Shown: one piece after another, positions 1 to 8,019 of the stretch
Numbering within the stretch: position 1 is the stretch's first letter
How the letters are laid out: each line of letters opens with the position of its first letter
From: an uncultured Candidatus Planktophila sp.
GTDB lineage: Bacteria; Actinomycetota; Actinomycetes; Nanopelagicales; Nanopelagicaceae
DNA length: 19,091 bases
Direction: 5' to 3'
Assembly: GCA_937927965.1 (NCBI GenBank)
Contig: CALEZA010000060.1
Location: 1-19,091 of the forward strand
Position numbers and translations under genes: made by a program
Notes under the pieces: model-generated
What the model was told of the DNA's origin: nothing
Database searches by the model: none
What the model saw: the letters and a program-made list of their open reading frames with translations, nothing else

Positions 1-513
1 ATAAGCACCTGCAATGGCATTTGCCAACAAGAAGACTCCGCCAGAAATAATCGCGGTTGTCACATGGATGATCAGCCAAGTGGATTTAAGCGCAGGCACT
101 AGAGGCGCACTGTTTCGATAAAGCAATGTGATTGCAGTTCCAAGTGTGAGCAGAACTGAGAAAGAGACGATCAAGCCCAGCCAGCGGAGGTCATACTTTC
201 TCAGCGCCGCCAAATAGGCCGCAGAGAATGCGAAAGCTCCTGTAATTGAGAACTCATACATATTTCCCCAAGGGGCGTGGCCAGCAGAAATTCCACGAGA
301 AACAATTCCCGCTAGAAGAAGAAGAGTTCCAAGAATAAGAAATGCGGTTGCAACGCGAGATATCTTCTCTACTCTCTTGTAGTCGAGTTTCTTACTCAGA
401 GTTGTCACAGCTGAAGCAGTTTCAAAGGCATGGGCTAAGAATGAGAGAGTGAAGAGAGCCATTGCTGCATATACAAAGTTATTCGATGCATACGCCCATG
501 ATGTGTTAACCAT
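1..513 (-). CDS. ccsB: Cytochrome c biogenesis protein CcsB/CcsA (5' part, cut by window edge)
   Basis: N-terminal 171 codons of a polytopic membrane protein of System II cytochrome c maturation. With ResB it forms the heme exporter/lyase that attaches heme to exported apocytochromes. It was read by hand on the minus strand from an ATG at 513; the reading frame is open to base 1. Visible signatures are several hydrophobic segments, the tryptophan-rich heme motif WGNMYEF near residue 92, and the downstream WLIIHV segment near residue 147, whose His matches a heme-ligating His of the CcsA family. The start codon overlaps the resB stop by one base (TAATG). A Shine-Dalgarno AAGGAG lies 8 nt upstream, inside resB. 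It is the last gene of the operon visible here; the C-terminal half lies outside the window. Actinobacteria name this gene ccsA or ccsB. Confidence 0.9.
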   Translation of the reverse strand, partial: MVNTSWAYASNNFVYAAMALFTLSFLAHAFETASAVTTLSKKLDYKRVEKISRVATAFLILGTLLLLAGIVSRGISAGHAPWGNMYEFSITGAFAFSAAYLAALRKYDLRWLGLIVSFSVLLTLGTAITLLYRNSAPLVPALKSTWLIIHVTTAIISGGVFLLANAIAGAY

Positions 514-1976
514 TATTTGCTCTCCTTTATATCGGCTACAAATTGAGCTACTTCTTCTTCAAGCCCAGGAGCATTGTTCTTGGCTAGGGCTGCAACTTCA
601 ACTTGAGAACCTGTGACTCGAATCCAGATGCGACGGCGTCTTCCATATAAGGAGGAGAGAAGCCCTAAAACGGCAGCTATTGCCCCTGATAGCGCAAATC
701 CCTTGCCTCGGTCATCGACTATCTGCAAATTAACCCACGGAATGATCTTCTCCAAAGTAATGGAGCCGCCTTCGTAGTCAAAGGTCTCTCCAACTTTAAG
801 AGAACCAAGTCCCAGTTTCTCCAAAGTCGATGTATCAATGCGATAAACAGATTGTGGGATACCTGTATCCAAACCAAGATCACCACGCCAAATTGAAAAT
901 AGAAGTTTAGGATTGAGAAGTTCAGGATAAATAGAGACTCCGCCTTGAGTCTCAGTACGGGCATAAGTCGGAAGCAATGAGGAGACAAAACCGATTTGAG
1001 GCTGAGCCTCTGGCACTTTGATTGCACCGATCGATCTTAAGTTTCCATCTTGAGGCAAGAAGACCACAGGTCCCTGAAAAATTACCTCATCGAGTGAATT
1101 TCTCACGGTGACGATGGGTGAATATCCATTAGCTTGCAGATAGACACGAGTGCTTCCAAATGTAAGGGGGCTATTAACCTTAACAATCTGCTTTCTTGTC
1201 ACACCATCGACAGAAGTAGTAACAGTCAGTGTGTAGTCCTTTGGGATGTTGGTCTTGGGATCATAAACTGCTTGAAACGAGTCAGCGGTAATTGTAAATG
1301 GCGTTAAATCAGATTCTTTTGTTAACTTGCCAAGAGCAAGAGTGTCATAACTAGTTGGAACATTAATAAATCGTTCCCCAACATTGACGATGGCTTCGCC
1401 TCTCAAACCAAAGAGAGAGCCAAAGCTCATTCCAAGAAGTATCAAAATGAGTGAGAGATGGAAGAGCAGATTTCCCGTCTCGCGCAAATAGCCCTTTTCG
1501 GCGGAGATGCTACTGCCTTCGACTCTGACCCTAAATCTTTTCTTCTTAAACCATTGTTGAGCAATAGTGAGAACCTCAACATCGCCCTGGAAGCTTTGGT
1601 ATTGCTCGAGTCTTTCTAGATTCTTAGGAGTTGCTGGTGGGAGAGCTCGCATTGCATGAAAATGCTCAAGTGTGCGCGGAAGTACACAACCAATCAATGA
1701 GATAAAGAGCAAGATATAAATGGCACTAAACCAAGGCGATCCATAGACATCAAAGAGAGATAGTTGGTCATACCACTTTGCCGTAACAGGATGTTTCTCA
1801 AAAAAGTCTTGAACAGCTATTGGATTTGCGCTCCGTTGAGGGATTATCGAACCAGGGATAGCAGCAACACCGAGCATCATGAGAAGGATTAGTGCAGTTC
1901 GCATGCTGGTGAGTTGGCGCCATGCGTAACGAAGGAGCTCTTTTAAACCCAGCTCTGGAACTTCGATATTACTCAT
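513..1976 (-). CDS. resB: Cytochrome c biogenesis protein ResB
   Basis: 487-residue membrane protein, the ResB (Ccs1) half of the System II heme delivery and ligation complex working with CcsB/CcsA. Hydrophobic segments are visible at about residues 26-44, 81-100 and 167-190, and near the C-terminus (about 434-456). A large extracytoplasmic domain lies between the third and last segments. The family's conserved TM3 histidine is present in LFHLSL (H173). An upstream in-frame ATG at 2027 would add 17 residues inside ccdA. I prefer the ATG at 1976 because it overlaps the ccdA stop (TGATG), matching the coupling used throughout this operon, and because MSNIEVPELG leads directly into the conserved N-terminus. 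The length is normal for actinobacterial ResB. Confidence 0.93.
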   Translation of the reverse strand: MSNIEVPELGLKELLRYAWRQLTSMRTALILLMMLGVAAIPGSIIPQRSANPIAVQDFFEKHPVTAKWYDQLSLFDVYGSPWFSAIYILLFISLIGCVLPRTLEHFHAMRALPPATPKNLERLEQYQSFQGDVEVLTIAQQWFKKKRFRVRVEGSSISAEKGYLRETGNLLFHLSLILILLGMSFGSLFGLRGEAIVNVGERFINVPTSYDTLALGKLTKESDLTPFTITADSFQAVYDPKTNIPKDYTLTVTTSVDGVTRKQIVKVNSPLTFGSTRVYLQANGYSPIVTVRNSLDEVIFQGPVVFLPQDGNLRSIGAIKVPEAQPQIGFVSSLLPTYARTETQGGVSIYPELLNPKLLFSIWRGDLGLDTGIPQSVYRIDTSTLEKLGLGSLKVGETFDYEGGSITLEKIIPWVNLQIVDDRGKGFALSGAIAAVLGLLSSLYGRRRRIWIRVTGSQVEVAALAKNNAPGLEEEVAQFVADIKESK

Positions 1977-2701
1977 CAAATCACCGGTGCAAACTCTGAA
2001 ATTAATGATCGAAGTGAAATCATCCAATCACCCCATATGCCAGTGACTTGAGCGATTCCAATAATAATGAGCACAACGCCACCCACTTTGCTGATGAGTG
2101 AACCTTTCTTAACAAAATACGAGCGGATGCCTTTACTCTTATCAAGAAAGAGTCCTGAGAGGATAAAAGGTGCTCCAAGTCCAAAGCTATAACCAATAGA
2201 AAGGATGGCCCCTCTCGTTGCGCTTGATTCATCGAATGCGAGAGTTTGAACTGTTGCAAGAGCAGGTCCAATACACGGCGTCCACCCTAAGCCAAAGAGA
2301 AATCCCAGTAACGGCGCTCCTGCTAATCCACCGGCCGTAGAGATGCGTGGAGCAAAAGTTGGAGCGAAAGGGAAAAGCCCTAAGAAGATTGCACCCATGG
2401 CAATTGTGAAGAAACCAAGAACCCTAGTGATCACATCTTCGTGAGATGCGATGGCACTTCCTAAGCCACCGAAAGCCAAACCGTATGAAGCGAAGATAAA
2501 TGTGAAGCCTGCGACGAAAAGAAGTGAACCAAGAAATACTTTTCCGCGAGTGGTAGCAAAACCAGTTGCGTAGGCAAGATACCCAGGCACTAATGGCAGG
2601 ACACAAGGTGACAGGAATGAAAGTAGACCAGCTATAACTGCAATAGGGAGTGCGGCCAAGAGAGTGCCGCTAAAGAGTTGCTCGACAACGAAATCAATCA
2701 C
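1976..2701 (-). CDS. ccdA: Cytochrome c biogenesis protein CcdA (DsbD-like transmembrane thiol transporter)
   Basis: 241-residue, about six-span membrane protein that carries reducing equivalents from cytoplasmic thioredoxin across the membrane. They go to an extracytoplasmic thioredoxin, here the adjacent TlpA-like lipoprotein, which keeps apocytochrome CXXCH cysteines reduced for heme attachment. The two redox cysteines stand in the typical contexts LSPCVLPLVPG (C33) and GWTPCIGPAL (C143), in the first and fourth hydrophobic regions. It starts with GTG at 2701, overlapping the stop of the thioredoxin gene by 4 bp (GTGA). AAGGTGG just upstream is a plausible ribosome binding site. Its stop overlaps the resB start by one base. 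Confidence 0.95.
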   Translation of the reverse strand: MIDFVVEQLFSGTLLAALPIAVIAGLLSFLSPCVLPLVPGYLAYATGFATTRGKVFLGSLLFVAGFTFIFASYGLAFGGLGSAIASHEDVITRVLGFFTIAMGAIFLGLFPFAPTFAPRISTAGGLAGAPLLGFLFGLGWTPCIGPALATVQTLAFDESSATRGAILSIGYSFGLGAPFILSGLFLDKSKGIRSYFVKKGSLISKVGGVVLIIIGIAQVTGIWGDWMISLRSLISEFAPVI

Positions 2702-3234
2702 TCTGCAACCACCTTGTCGAGTAGCTCAGAAAGTGAAGCAATTGTGACAACACCTGAAATTCGACCTGCCACACGCCCATTCTTATCAATAACAACTGTT
2801 GAAGGAATCGCATTTGCAGGAAGGGACTTTCTGAAACCGATTAAGACAGAGTCATCAATCAGCGTTGGATAAGGACTTTTCTGTCGGCGAACAAAAGCCT
2901 CTGCATTCACGAGATTATCTCGAGTGAGAATTCCTACGAAATTAACATCAGGATATTTGCGAGTAAGTGCTGCAAGAGTTGGTTCTTCAGCTCGACATGG
3001 GGAGCACCATGATGCCCACACATTTACTACCGCCACCTGATCTTTGGGCAGTGTGTAGTTCACGCCCAAGAGAGTCATCCCAGATAAAGATGGCGCCTCT
3101 ACTCTCTCCTCACTCTTCACAAAAGTTGTTGAGCCGTTACCAGCAACAAAACTTTCTCCCCCTGATTGAATTCCGTTATTCCCACATCCCGTGAGGAAGA
3201 CGAGTGCGGAAAGCAGGAGGAGAGATTTCTTCAT
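2698..3234 (-). CDS. TlpA/ResA-family thiol-disulfide oxidoreductase lipoprotein
   Basis: 178-residue exported thioredoxin-fold protein, probably the ResA-type reductant of apocytochrome c that receives electrons from CcdA. The N-terminus is a lipoprotein signal ending in the lipobox LTGC, so C17 would be lipidated. A low-complexity linker follows to about residue 45. The thioredoxin domain carries the active site WCSPC (C77, C80) and the cis-proline loop AIPST (P144). The start overlaps the upstream phosphatase stop by 4 bp (ATGA) and its stop overlaps ccdA by 4 bp, so translation is likely coupled. Similar genes are annotated resA, tlpA or dsbE. The context favours the ResA role, but the exact name cannot be fixed from sequence alone. 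Confidence 0.92.
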   Translation of the reverse strand: MKKSLLLLSALVFLTGCGNNGIQSGGESFVAGNGSTTFVKSEERVEAPSLSGMTLLGVNYTLPKDQVAVVNVWASWCSPCRAEEPTLAALTRKYPDVNFVGILTRDNLVNAEAFVRRQKSPYPTLIDDSVLIGFRKSLPANAIPSTVVIDKNGRVAGRISGVVTIASLSELLDKVVAE

Positions 3235-3845
3235 GGTAAGAGATGGCGTGCAGGCTCTGAATAAGAAGTTCCAACAATCATTCCTTGATCATTGAAGTGC
3301 AAGCTAGTAACTGATGCAAGTGTGCACTCACGCTTTCGCGGATCATGAATCAATCTACGACCTTCAATTGCACTCCTGAGAATCCAAATTGGAAGTTGGT
3401 GAGAAACAACAATCGCGTCTTTGTCTCCAGCAGCTTTCTTCGCGTCAAAGACTGCCGCAAGCATTCGATTAATCTGCTCTTCATACGGCTCTCCCCATGA
3501 AGGTTTCCATGGGTTGTAGAGATATCGCCAAGCCGATGGATGGCGAAGTACGCCATCTCCAATTCCAAATGGCTTTCCTTCAAAGACATTCGCGGCTTCA
3601 ATCAAACGCTCATCAGTGTGGATCTCGATTGAGTGAGCGCGGGCGATGGGAGCTGCCGTCTCTTGAGCACGCTGTAATGGAGAGACATGCAAAGCACCCA
3701 GGTTTACAGACTTAGACCATTCACCTAGGACTTCAGCCATCTCTTGACCGCGAGCAGAAAGCTTCCAGCCAGGCTGACGGCCGTAGAGAATCTTCTGGGG
3801 ATTTTCGACTTCGCCGTGGCGGAGGACATGGACCGTAGAACTCAT
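3231..3845 (-). CDS. Histidine phosphatase family protein (phosphoglycerate mutase-like)
   Basis: 204-residue cytoplasmic member of the two-His (phosphoglycerate mutase-like) phosphatase superfamily. The catalytic RHGE is at residues 9-12, with H10 the residue expected to be phosphorylated. The second core arginine lies in SPLQRAQET (R59), and the second catalytic histidine in VVSHQ (H149). Its substrate cannot be read from sequence; such proteins are often misnamed phosphoglycerate mutase. It is the first gene of the cytochrome c maturation operon and overlaps the thioredoxin gene by 4 bp. The same association is known in mycobacteria (Rv0525 upstream of Rv0526-0529), so a link to heme or cytochrome c biogenesis is possible but unproven. 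The ATG at 3845 is supported by a leaderless-type -10 element ending 6 nt upstream. Confidence 0.9.
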   Translation of the reverse strand: MSSTVHVLRHGEVENPQKILYGRQPGWKLSARGQEMAEVLGEWSKSVNLGALHVSPLQRAQETAAPIARAHSIEIHTDERLIEAANVFEGKPFGIGDGVLRHPSAWRYLYNPWKPSWGEPYEEQINRMLAAVFDAKKAAGDKDAIVVSHQLPIWILRSAIEGRRLIHDPRKRECTLASVTSLHFNDQGMIVGTSYSEPARHLLP

Positions 3846-3851
3846 ACCCTA

Positions 3852-3857
3852 AGCATA
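3852..3857 (-). promoter_or_regulatory. -10 element (TATGCT) of the cytochrome c maturation operon
   Basis: On the minus strand TATGCT matches the actinobacterial TAnnnT -10 and ends 6 nt before the ATG at 3845. Transcription would therefore begin at or within a base of the start codon (leaderless). No convincing -35 is seen. It is the predicted driver of the whole operon 3845 to 1. Confidence 0.6.
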
Positions 3858-3893
3858 AAGCGTGCTCGCTGCTCTTTCTCCCCGGTTAGTCGT

Positions 3894-3899
3894 TACTGT
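3894..3899 (+). promoter_or_regulatory. -10 element (TACTGT) of the HAD phosphatase gene
   Basis: TACTGT ends exactly 6 nt before the ATG at 3906, predicting a leaderless transcript. This element helps choose 3906 over upstream in-frame ATGs such as 3744, which lies inside the divergent phosphatase gene. The divergent -10 for the minus-strand operon is 36 bp away. Confidence 0.6.
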
Positions 3900-3905
3900 A
3901 GTGAC

Positions 3906-4676
3906 ATGGCGCTCACTTCACATCGTGCAGCCTTCTTTGATGTAGATAACACCCTCGTGCGAGGGTCAAGCCTCTACTTTCTAGGAAGAGGCATGTATCA
4001 GCGTGGGTTTTTCACAAAAGCCGATATTTCTCGTTTTGTTGTTGCCAATCTCCGATTCAGAATGACAGGAACAGAAAAGCAAGAAGTCATTGATCGCTTT
4101 CAAAAGGCAGCTACTGATTTCGTTGGCGGTCATAAAGTTGAAGATATTCTTAAATTGGGTGAAGAAATTTACGATGAATTTGTTTCACCAAAGTTGTGGG
4201 AGCGCACATGTGAAATTGCCAGAGCGCACCTAGCTGCAGGCGAAGATGTGTGGTTAGTTACTGCGGCGCCTCAAGATTTAGCAAACATCATGGCAGAGCG
4301 ACTTGGACTAACAGGAGCAGTTGGAAGTCGAGTAGTAATCCGAGATGGAATCTACACAGGAGAACTTGATGGCAAACTTCTTCACGGAACGGAGAAGGCA
4401 GTTGCAGTTCGAAAGTTAGCTGAAGAACATGGTTATGTTCTTGGTGAGTGTTTTGCATATTCTGATAGCCACAACGATCTTCCACTGCTGATGGCTGTTG
4501 GAAATCCTTGTGCTATTAATCCTGATGCTATTTTGCGATTGAAAGCTCTCGCTGAGCAGTGGCCCATCCATGACTTCCGTAGGGCCCGTTATCTCAACCG
4601 ACTTCTAGGTCCAGCTGTGAGCCGCCTTGCTGCGATTGCAGCGCTCCTCGTACCGCGAAAAGGTCGTTCGAACTAA
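3906..4676 (+). CDS. HAD-IB family (SerB-like) phosphatase
   Basis: 256-residue haloacid dehalogenase superfamily hydrolase of subfamily IB, related to phosphoserine phosphatase SerB1/CicA-type proteins. Motif I is FFDVDNTL (nucleophile D12, acid/base D14). Motif II is the threonine in LVTAAP (T119). A motif III lysine follows at about K164, and motif IV is YSDSHNDLP (D187, D191). A helical cap of roughly residues 20-105 sits between motifs I and II, as in this subfamily. The last 25 residues contain a short hydrophobic helix. The substrate is uncertain: phosphoserine or another small phosphomonoester. The start was chosen from the -10 spacing and because motif I then falls at the usual distance from the N-terminus. 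It is divergent from the histidine phosphatase with 60 bp between starts. Confidence 0.88.
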   Translation: MALTSHRAAFFDVDNTLVRGSSLYFLGRGMYQRGFFTKADISRFVVANLRFRMTGTEKQEVIDRFQKAATDFVGGHKVEDILKLGEEIYDEFVSPKLWERTCEIARAHLAAGEDVWLVTAAPQDLANIMAERLGLTGAVGSRVVIRDGIYTGELDGKLLHGTEKAVAVRKLAEEHGYVLGECFAYSDSHNDLPLLMAVGNPCAINPDAILRLKALAEQWPIHDFRRARYLNRLLGPAVSRLAAIAALLVPRKGRSN

Positions 4677-4686
4677 CTCCTTTGGC

Positions 4687-4721
4687 TAACTGCCCCAGAC
4701 CCCGCTAATGTAGGGCAGTTA
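4687..4721. repeat. Perfect 9-bp inverted repeat around the helicase-operon promoter
   Basis: The arms TAACTGCCC (4687-4695) and GGGCAGTTA (4713-4721) are perfect reverse complements separated by 17 nt. They bracket the predicted -10 (4706-4711), and the right arm ends on the A of the ATG at 4721. There is no T-tract after it, so it does not look like an intrinsic terminator for the upstream gene. An operator for a dimeric regulator is the more natural reading. Confidence 0.6.
4706..4711 (+). promoter_or_regulatory. -10 element (TAATGT) of the Helicase_C_3-M20-XPB operon
   Basis: TAATGT fits TAnnnT and ends 9 nt before the ATG at 4721, so the mRNA would have a leader of at most about 3 nt. 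No -35 or Shine-Dalgarno is evident. The element lies in the spacer of a perfect inverted repeat. Confidence 0.5.
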
Positions 4722-6922
4722 TGGAAATTCGCTCTTATGCAGATTACCTGCGTTCACTCAGTGATGATGCACTGATAGCGCTCTTTGAGGCACGCCCTGA
4801 ACTTACCTCCCCTGTTCCTGCAGATATCGCAACTCTCGCCGTGCGAGCATCCTCTGTTCCAAGTCTTGTAAGAGCTGTTGATTCACTGAATAAGTGGCAA
4901 CTTCAGGTACTTGAAGCTGCAGCAGTTTTGCCAGAGCCTTTTTCAGAGAAAGAAATAATCTCTGCAACCGATAAGGCTGCCAAATTCGTTATTTCATCTC
5001 TCGTTGATCGAGCCCTTATTTATGGCGCAAATGACGGATATCGTCTCCCTACAAATCTTCGAGAAATCCTGGGGAATGAGATTGCTGGACTTGGACCCGC
5101 ATCTCCAAAGAAACTCAAACTTAAAGATCTAGCAAGTGCTCCAGCTGCTGCACAGAAGAATCTCGATGCAATGACTTGGGGGCCACCTCGCGGCACTGTA
5201 AGCGATGTAAAGAAGCCAACACCAGGGCTTGCTTGGCTATTGGAGAACGGTTTTGTATCTCCCGTCAATCAGCAGACAGTTGTTTTACACAGAGAAGCTG
5301 CCCTTCACCTTCGTGGTGGAAAAGTTCACCGCACACTTTTTATTACTCCACCAGAAATTTCAGTGAGAGAAGTTTCGCCAAAAGTAAACCAACAAGCAGC
5401 CATCTCAAATATCACTACCTTTCTTCGCTGGACAGAAGAAGTCTTAAACTTCTGGGCACAGCAGCCTGCATCTGCACTTAAAGCGGGAGGGTTGGGTGTT
5501 CGTGATTTGCGCGATCTCGCACTTCATTTAGGTGTTGAAGAAGTGTGTGCTGCTTTTATCGCCGAAGTTGCCTATTTGGCAGGACTACTTGCAATAGATC
5601 CTGACGATCGAATTCTTCCTACTCAACTCTTTGATACCTGGCTATCACAACCGTCATCAATCAAGTGGCAGAACTTAGTTGCACCTTGGTTGATTACCTC
5701 ACGAATGAGTGGACTAGTTGGACGCGATGGAAGCAAGAGCGTGACACCGCTTGGACCTGAGCTCGATAGAAGTTCATCAGCAACAATTCGTAGAGCCACT
5801 ATTGAGGTGCTTCAAGCTAACCCTGGCGGGGCGCCATCGCTTGAAAGCGTAACTGCCACAGTTCAATGGAATCTTCCCTATCGCCGCACAGGTGGGGTGC
5901 CCGCTGAATATATTGAGTGGACTCTTCGTGAAGCAGAGTGGTTAGGGCTCACAGGTCACGGTGCTATCTCCACCTATGGATTAGAACTTCTCGAAGGCGG
6001 TGATTTGGCATCTGTCGATAAGGATCTTCCAGCGACAGTTGATCACATTCTTATTCAGAGCGACAACACTGCAATTGCACCTGGACCTTTGGAACATGAA
6101 ATTGCTCAAGAGCTCGACATCATTGCAGATATCGAATCTCGTGGAGCCGCAACAGTTTTTAGATTCACAGAAGCATCACTTCGCAGGGGACTAGATCATG
6201 GAAGGACTGGGGAAGAAATTCTTGCATTCCTTAAGAAAGCCTCTAAAACTCCGGTGCCTCAACCTCTTGAGTATTTGATCGGAGATATCTCACGCAAACA
6301 TGGCAAGTTGCGAGTGGGCAATACATCTTCATTTATTCGTTGTGAAGATAGCGCACTCATCACACAGATTCTCAAAGATAAGAAGGTCGAGCTTCTCAAT
6401 CTTCGAAGAATTGCACCAGAAGTTCTCATCTCCTCCCTTGAAGCAACCGATGCAATTTCGATCTTAAAAAGCGCTGGATATTTGCCAGCTGCTGAAGATT
6501 CGAAAGGTTTACTCTTAAGTGGTCCGCGGATTCAACGAGCCACAAGCAAAGCTAGACCACCGCGAATTATCGGTGAATTTGAAAAACTAGAAAGAGAAGT
6601 CTTGGAATTAGCTGTGCGTACTATTCGCACTGGTGAAAAGTCGAGTGCCCAACAGAGCACACTCCGCAACCTCTCACGCGATGCACTTGGTTCACTCCCG
6701 AGAAATACAGCGAGTGAAACTCTCCAAATTCTCGTAAAGCACCTTCGTGAGACTCCCAATAAATCTCTCTCGATTGGATATGCCGACAATAACGGCTTGG
6801 TGTCACATCGGATTATCGATCCCATTCAGATTGCAGCAGGAATGCTCCAGGCTAAAGATCATGCAAGCGGAGAGGTCTTTACCTTCACAATTGCGCGTAT
6901 TACAGGTGTGGCAACTTTATGA
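4721..6922 (+). CDS. Helicase-associated protein with Helicase_C_3 domain (XPB operon partner)
   Basis: 733-residue cytoplasmic protein resembling the conserved actinobacterial protein encoded beside XPB (mycobacterial Rv0862c next to Rv0861c). The N-terminal 250 residues look helical and winged-helix-like (from MEIRSYADYLRSL). The Helicase_C_3-type domain is recognised at about residues 435-555, with HILIQSDNTAI, GPLEHEIAQEL and GEEILAFL. I see no Walker A, no DEAD/DEAH box and no other ATPase motif, so it is not a helicase by itself. A role as a structural or regulatory partner of the XPB helicase is inferred from operon structure only. It has a leaderless-type start, and its stop overlaps the M20 gene start by 4 bp (ATGA). 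Confidence 0.8.
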   Translation: MEIRSYADYLRSLSDDALIALFEARPELTSPVPADIATLAVRASSVPSLVRAVDSLNKWQLQVLEAAAVLPEPFSEKEIISATDKAAKFVISSLVDRALIYGANDGYRLPTNLREILGNEIAGLGPASPKKLKLKDLASAPAAAQKNLDAMTWGPPRGTVSDVKKPTPGLAWLLENGFVSPVNQQTVVLHREAALHLRGGKVHRTLFITPPEISVREVSPKVNQQAAISNITTFLRWTEEVLNFWAQQPASALKAGGLGVRDLRDLALHLGVEEVCAAFIAEVAYLAGLLAIDPDDRILPTQLFDTWLSQPSSIKWQNLVAPWLITSRMSGLVGRDGSKSVTPLGPELDRSSSATIRRATIEVLQANPGGAPSLESVTATVQWNLPYRRTGGVPAEYIEWTLREAEWLGLTGHGAISTYGLELLEGGDLASVDKDLPATVDHILIQSDNTAIAPGPLEHEIAQELDIIADIESRGAATVFRFTEASLRRGLDHGRTGEEILAFLKKASKTPVPQPLEYLIGDISRKHGKLRVGNTSSFIRCEDSALITQILKDKKVELLNLRRIAPEVLISSLEATDAISILKSAGYLPAAEDSKGLLLSGPRIQRATSKARPPRIIGEFEKLEREVLELAVRTIRTGEKSSAQQSTLRNLSRDALGSLPRNTASETLQILVKHLRETPNKSLSIGYADNNGLVSHRIIDPIQIAAGMLQAKDHASGEVFTFTIARITGVATL

Positions 6923-8019
6923 TGAGCATAAATACGGGCCAATACGGCAGACTTAGACCCATGTTGGATGCCCTCGAGCGGTTGGTGAAGGTTCAATCGC
7001 CTAGTGAAGATATCCACGCCTGCCGTGAAGTAGTTAAAGTAGCAAGCGAAATTGCCGAATCGGTTTTGGGAGCAGCTGCTCAAATCCACGAAGTTCAAGG
7101 GCGCCCAGTCTTTTGGTGGGGAAGCCAAACACCACGAGTTTTAATTTTGGCTCACCTCGACACTGTCTGGCCGATTGACTCCTTTACTCCACTCTGGAGC
7201 ATCGAAGGGGATGTTCTTCGTGGCCCTGGTGTTTTCGATATGAAGGCAGGATTTATCCAAGCTCTCTTTGCGCTTAAAGGAATTGAAGGAGATGTTGCAC
7301 TTATTGCAACAACTGACGAAGAGATTGGAAGCAGAGCGTCAAAGGAACTCATTCAGAAGTTATCTTCGACCGCTGAAGCGGTACTTGTTCTTGAGGCATC
7401 ACTTGACGGCAAAGTAAAGACAGGTCGTAAGGGCACTGCTATGTACCAGATCTCAGTTCATGGAAAAGCCTCTCACGCAGGTCTTGAGCCTGAGAAGGGC
7501 GTCAATGCAACAGTTGCAATGGCGGAGTTTATTCTCCAGCTCTCAACACTTGAGAATCCCGAGCACGGAACAACTGTTGTTCCCACAATGCTGACTGCAG
7601 GAACAACCATTAATACTGTTCCTGAACTTGCTCAACTAGAAATCGATGCTCGATCATTTTCACAGAGTGACTTAGAGCGAGTTGATTCTGCAATCAGAAC
7701 ACTGTCAGTTTCACTCCATGGAGCGCGTATTGAAATAGCAGGTGGTTTACATAGACCTCCACTTGAACCATCCTCTACAGCGCAGTTGTATGAGATCGCT
7801 GAAAAGGTTGCATCAAATCTTGGAATGTCGCCACTTGGTTCAGCTGAAGTAGGCGGAGCAAGTGATGGAAACTTTGCTGCGGCAGTTGGAGCAAGAGTTC
7901 TTGATGGCTTGGGTGCAGTTGGTGGTGGAGCCCATGCCGCTAATGAGTGGGTCAAAATTTCATCCATGCAAGAGCGTTCGGATTTTCTCCATGCACTTAT
8001 CAAAGAGTTGCTCGCATGA
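6919..8019 (+). CDS. M20 family metallopeptidase (carboxypeptidase G2/CPG2-like)
   Basis: Zinc-dependent exopeptidase of clan MH, about 366 residues, most like glutamate carboxypeptidase (CPG2) proteins, which remove C-terminal residues from small peptides or N-acyl amino acids. Metal and catalytic residues are all visible: AHLDTVWP (H79, D81), FDMKAG (D107), TTDEEIG (E134, E135), an acidic ligand region VLEASLDG, and the terminal HAANEW (H339). The dimerisation domain sits in the middle (HGKASHAG onward). No signal peptide is apparent, so it is likely cytoplasmic. The start is uncertain: ATG at 6919 and 6922 are coupled to the upstream stop, and ATG at 6961 would remove 14 poorly conserved residues. 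It sits between two genes adjacent in other actinobacteria and overlaps XPB by 4 bp. Confidence 0.9.
   Translation: MMSINTGQYGRLRPMLDALERLVKVQSPSEDIHACREVVKVASEIAESVLGAAAQIHEVQGRPVFWWGSQTPRVLILAHLDTVWPIDSFTPLWSIEGDVLRGPGVFDMKAGFIQALFALKGIEGDVALIATTDEEIGSRASKELIQKLSSTAEAVLVLEASLDGKVKTGRKGTAMYQISVHGKASHAGLEPEKGVNATVAMAEFILQLSTLENPEHGTTVVPTMLTAGTTINTVPELAQLEIDARSFSQSDLERVDSAIRTLSVSLHGARIEIAGGLHRPPLEPSSTAQLYEIAEKVASNLGMSPLGSAEVGGASDGNFAAAVGARVLDGLGAVGGGAHAANEWVKISSMQERSDFLHALIKELLA

Noticed and set aside
4666..4673. Palindrome GTTCGAAC at the end of the HAD gene as a possible SOS box
   Set aside because: The actinobacterial LexA site has GAAC and GTTC in the opposite order with a 4-base spacer; here the half-sites are reversed and fused, and the bases encode the last residues of the protein.
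4689..4711. RecA-NDp (PafBC) type promoter for the XPB operon
   Set aside because: The nine bases at the required 8-nt spacing upstream of TAATGT do not resemble TTGTCRGTG.
4687..4721. Inverted repeat read as an intrinsic terminator of the HAD gene
   Set aside because: The loop would be 17 nt and no T-run follows the right arm, which ends on the next start codon.
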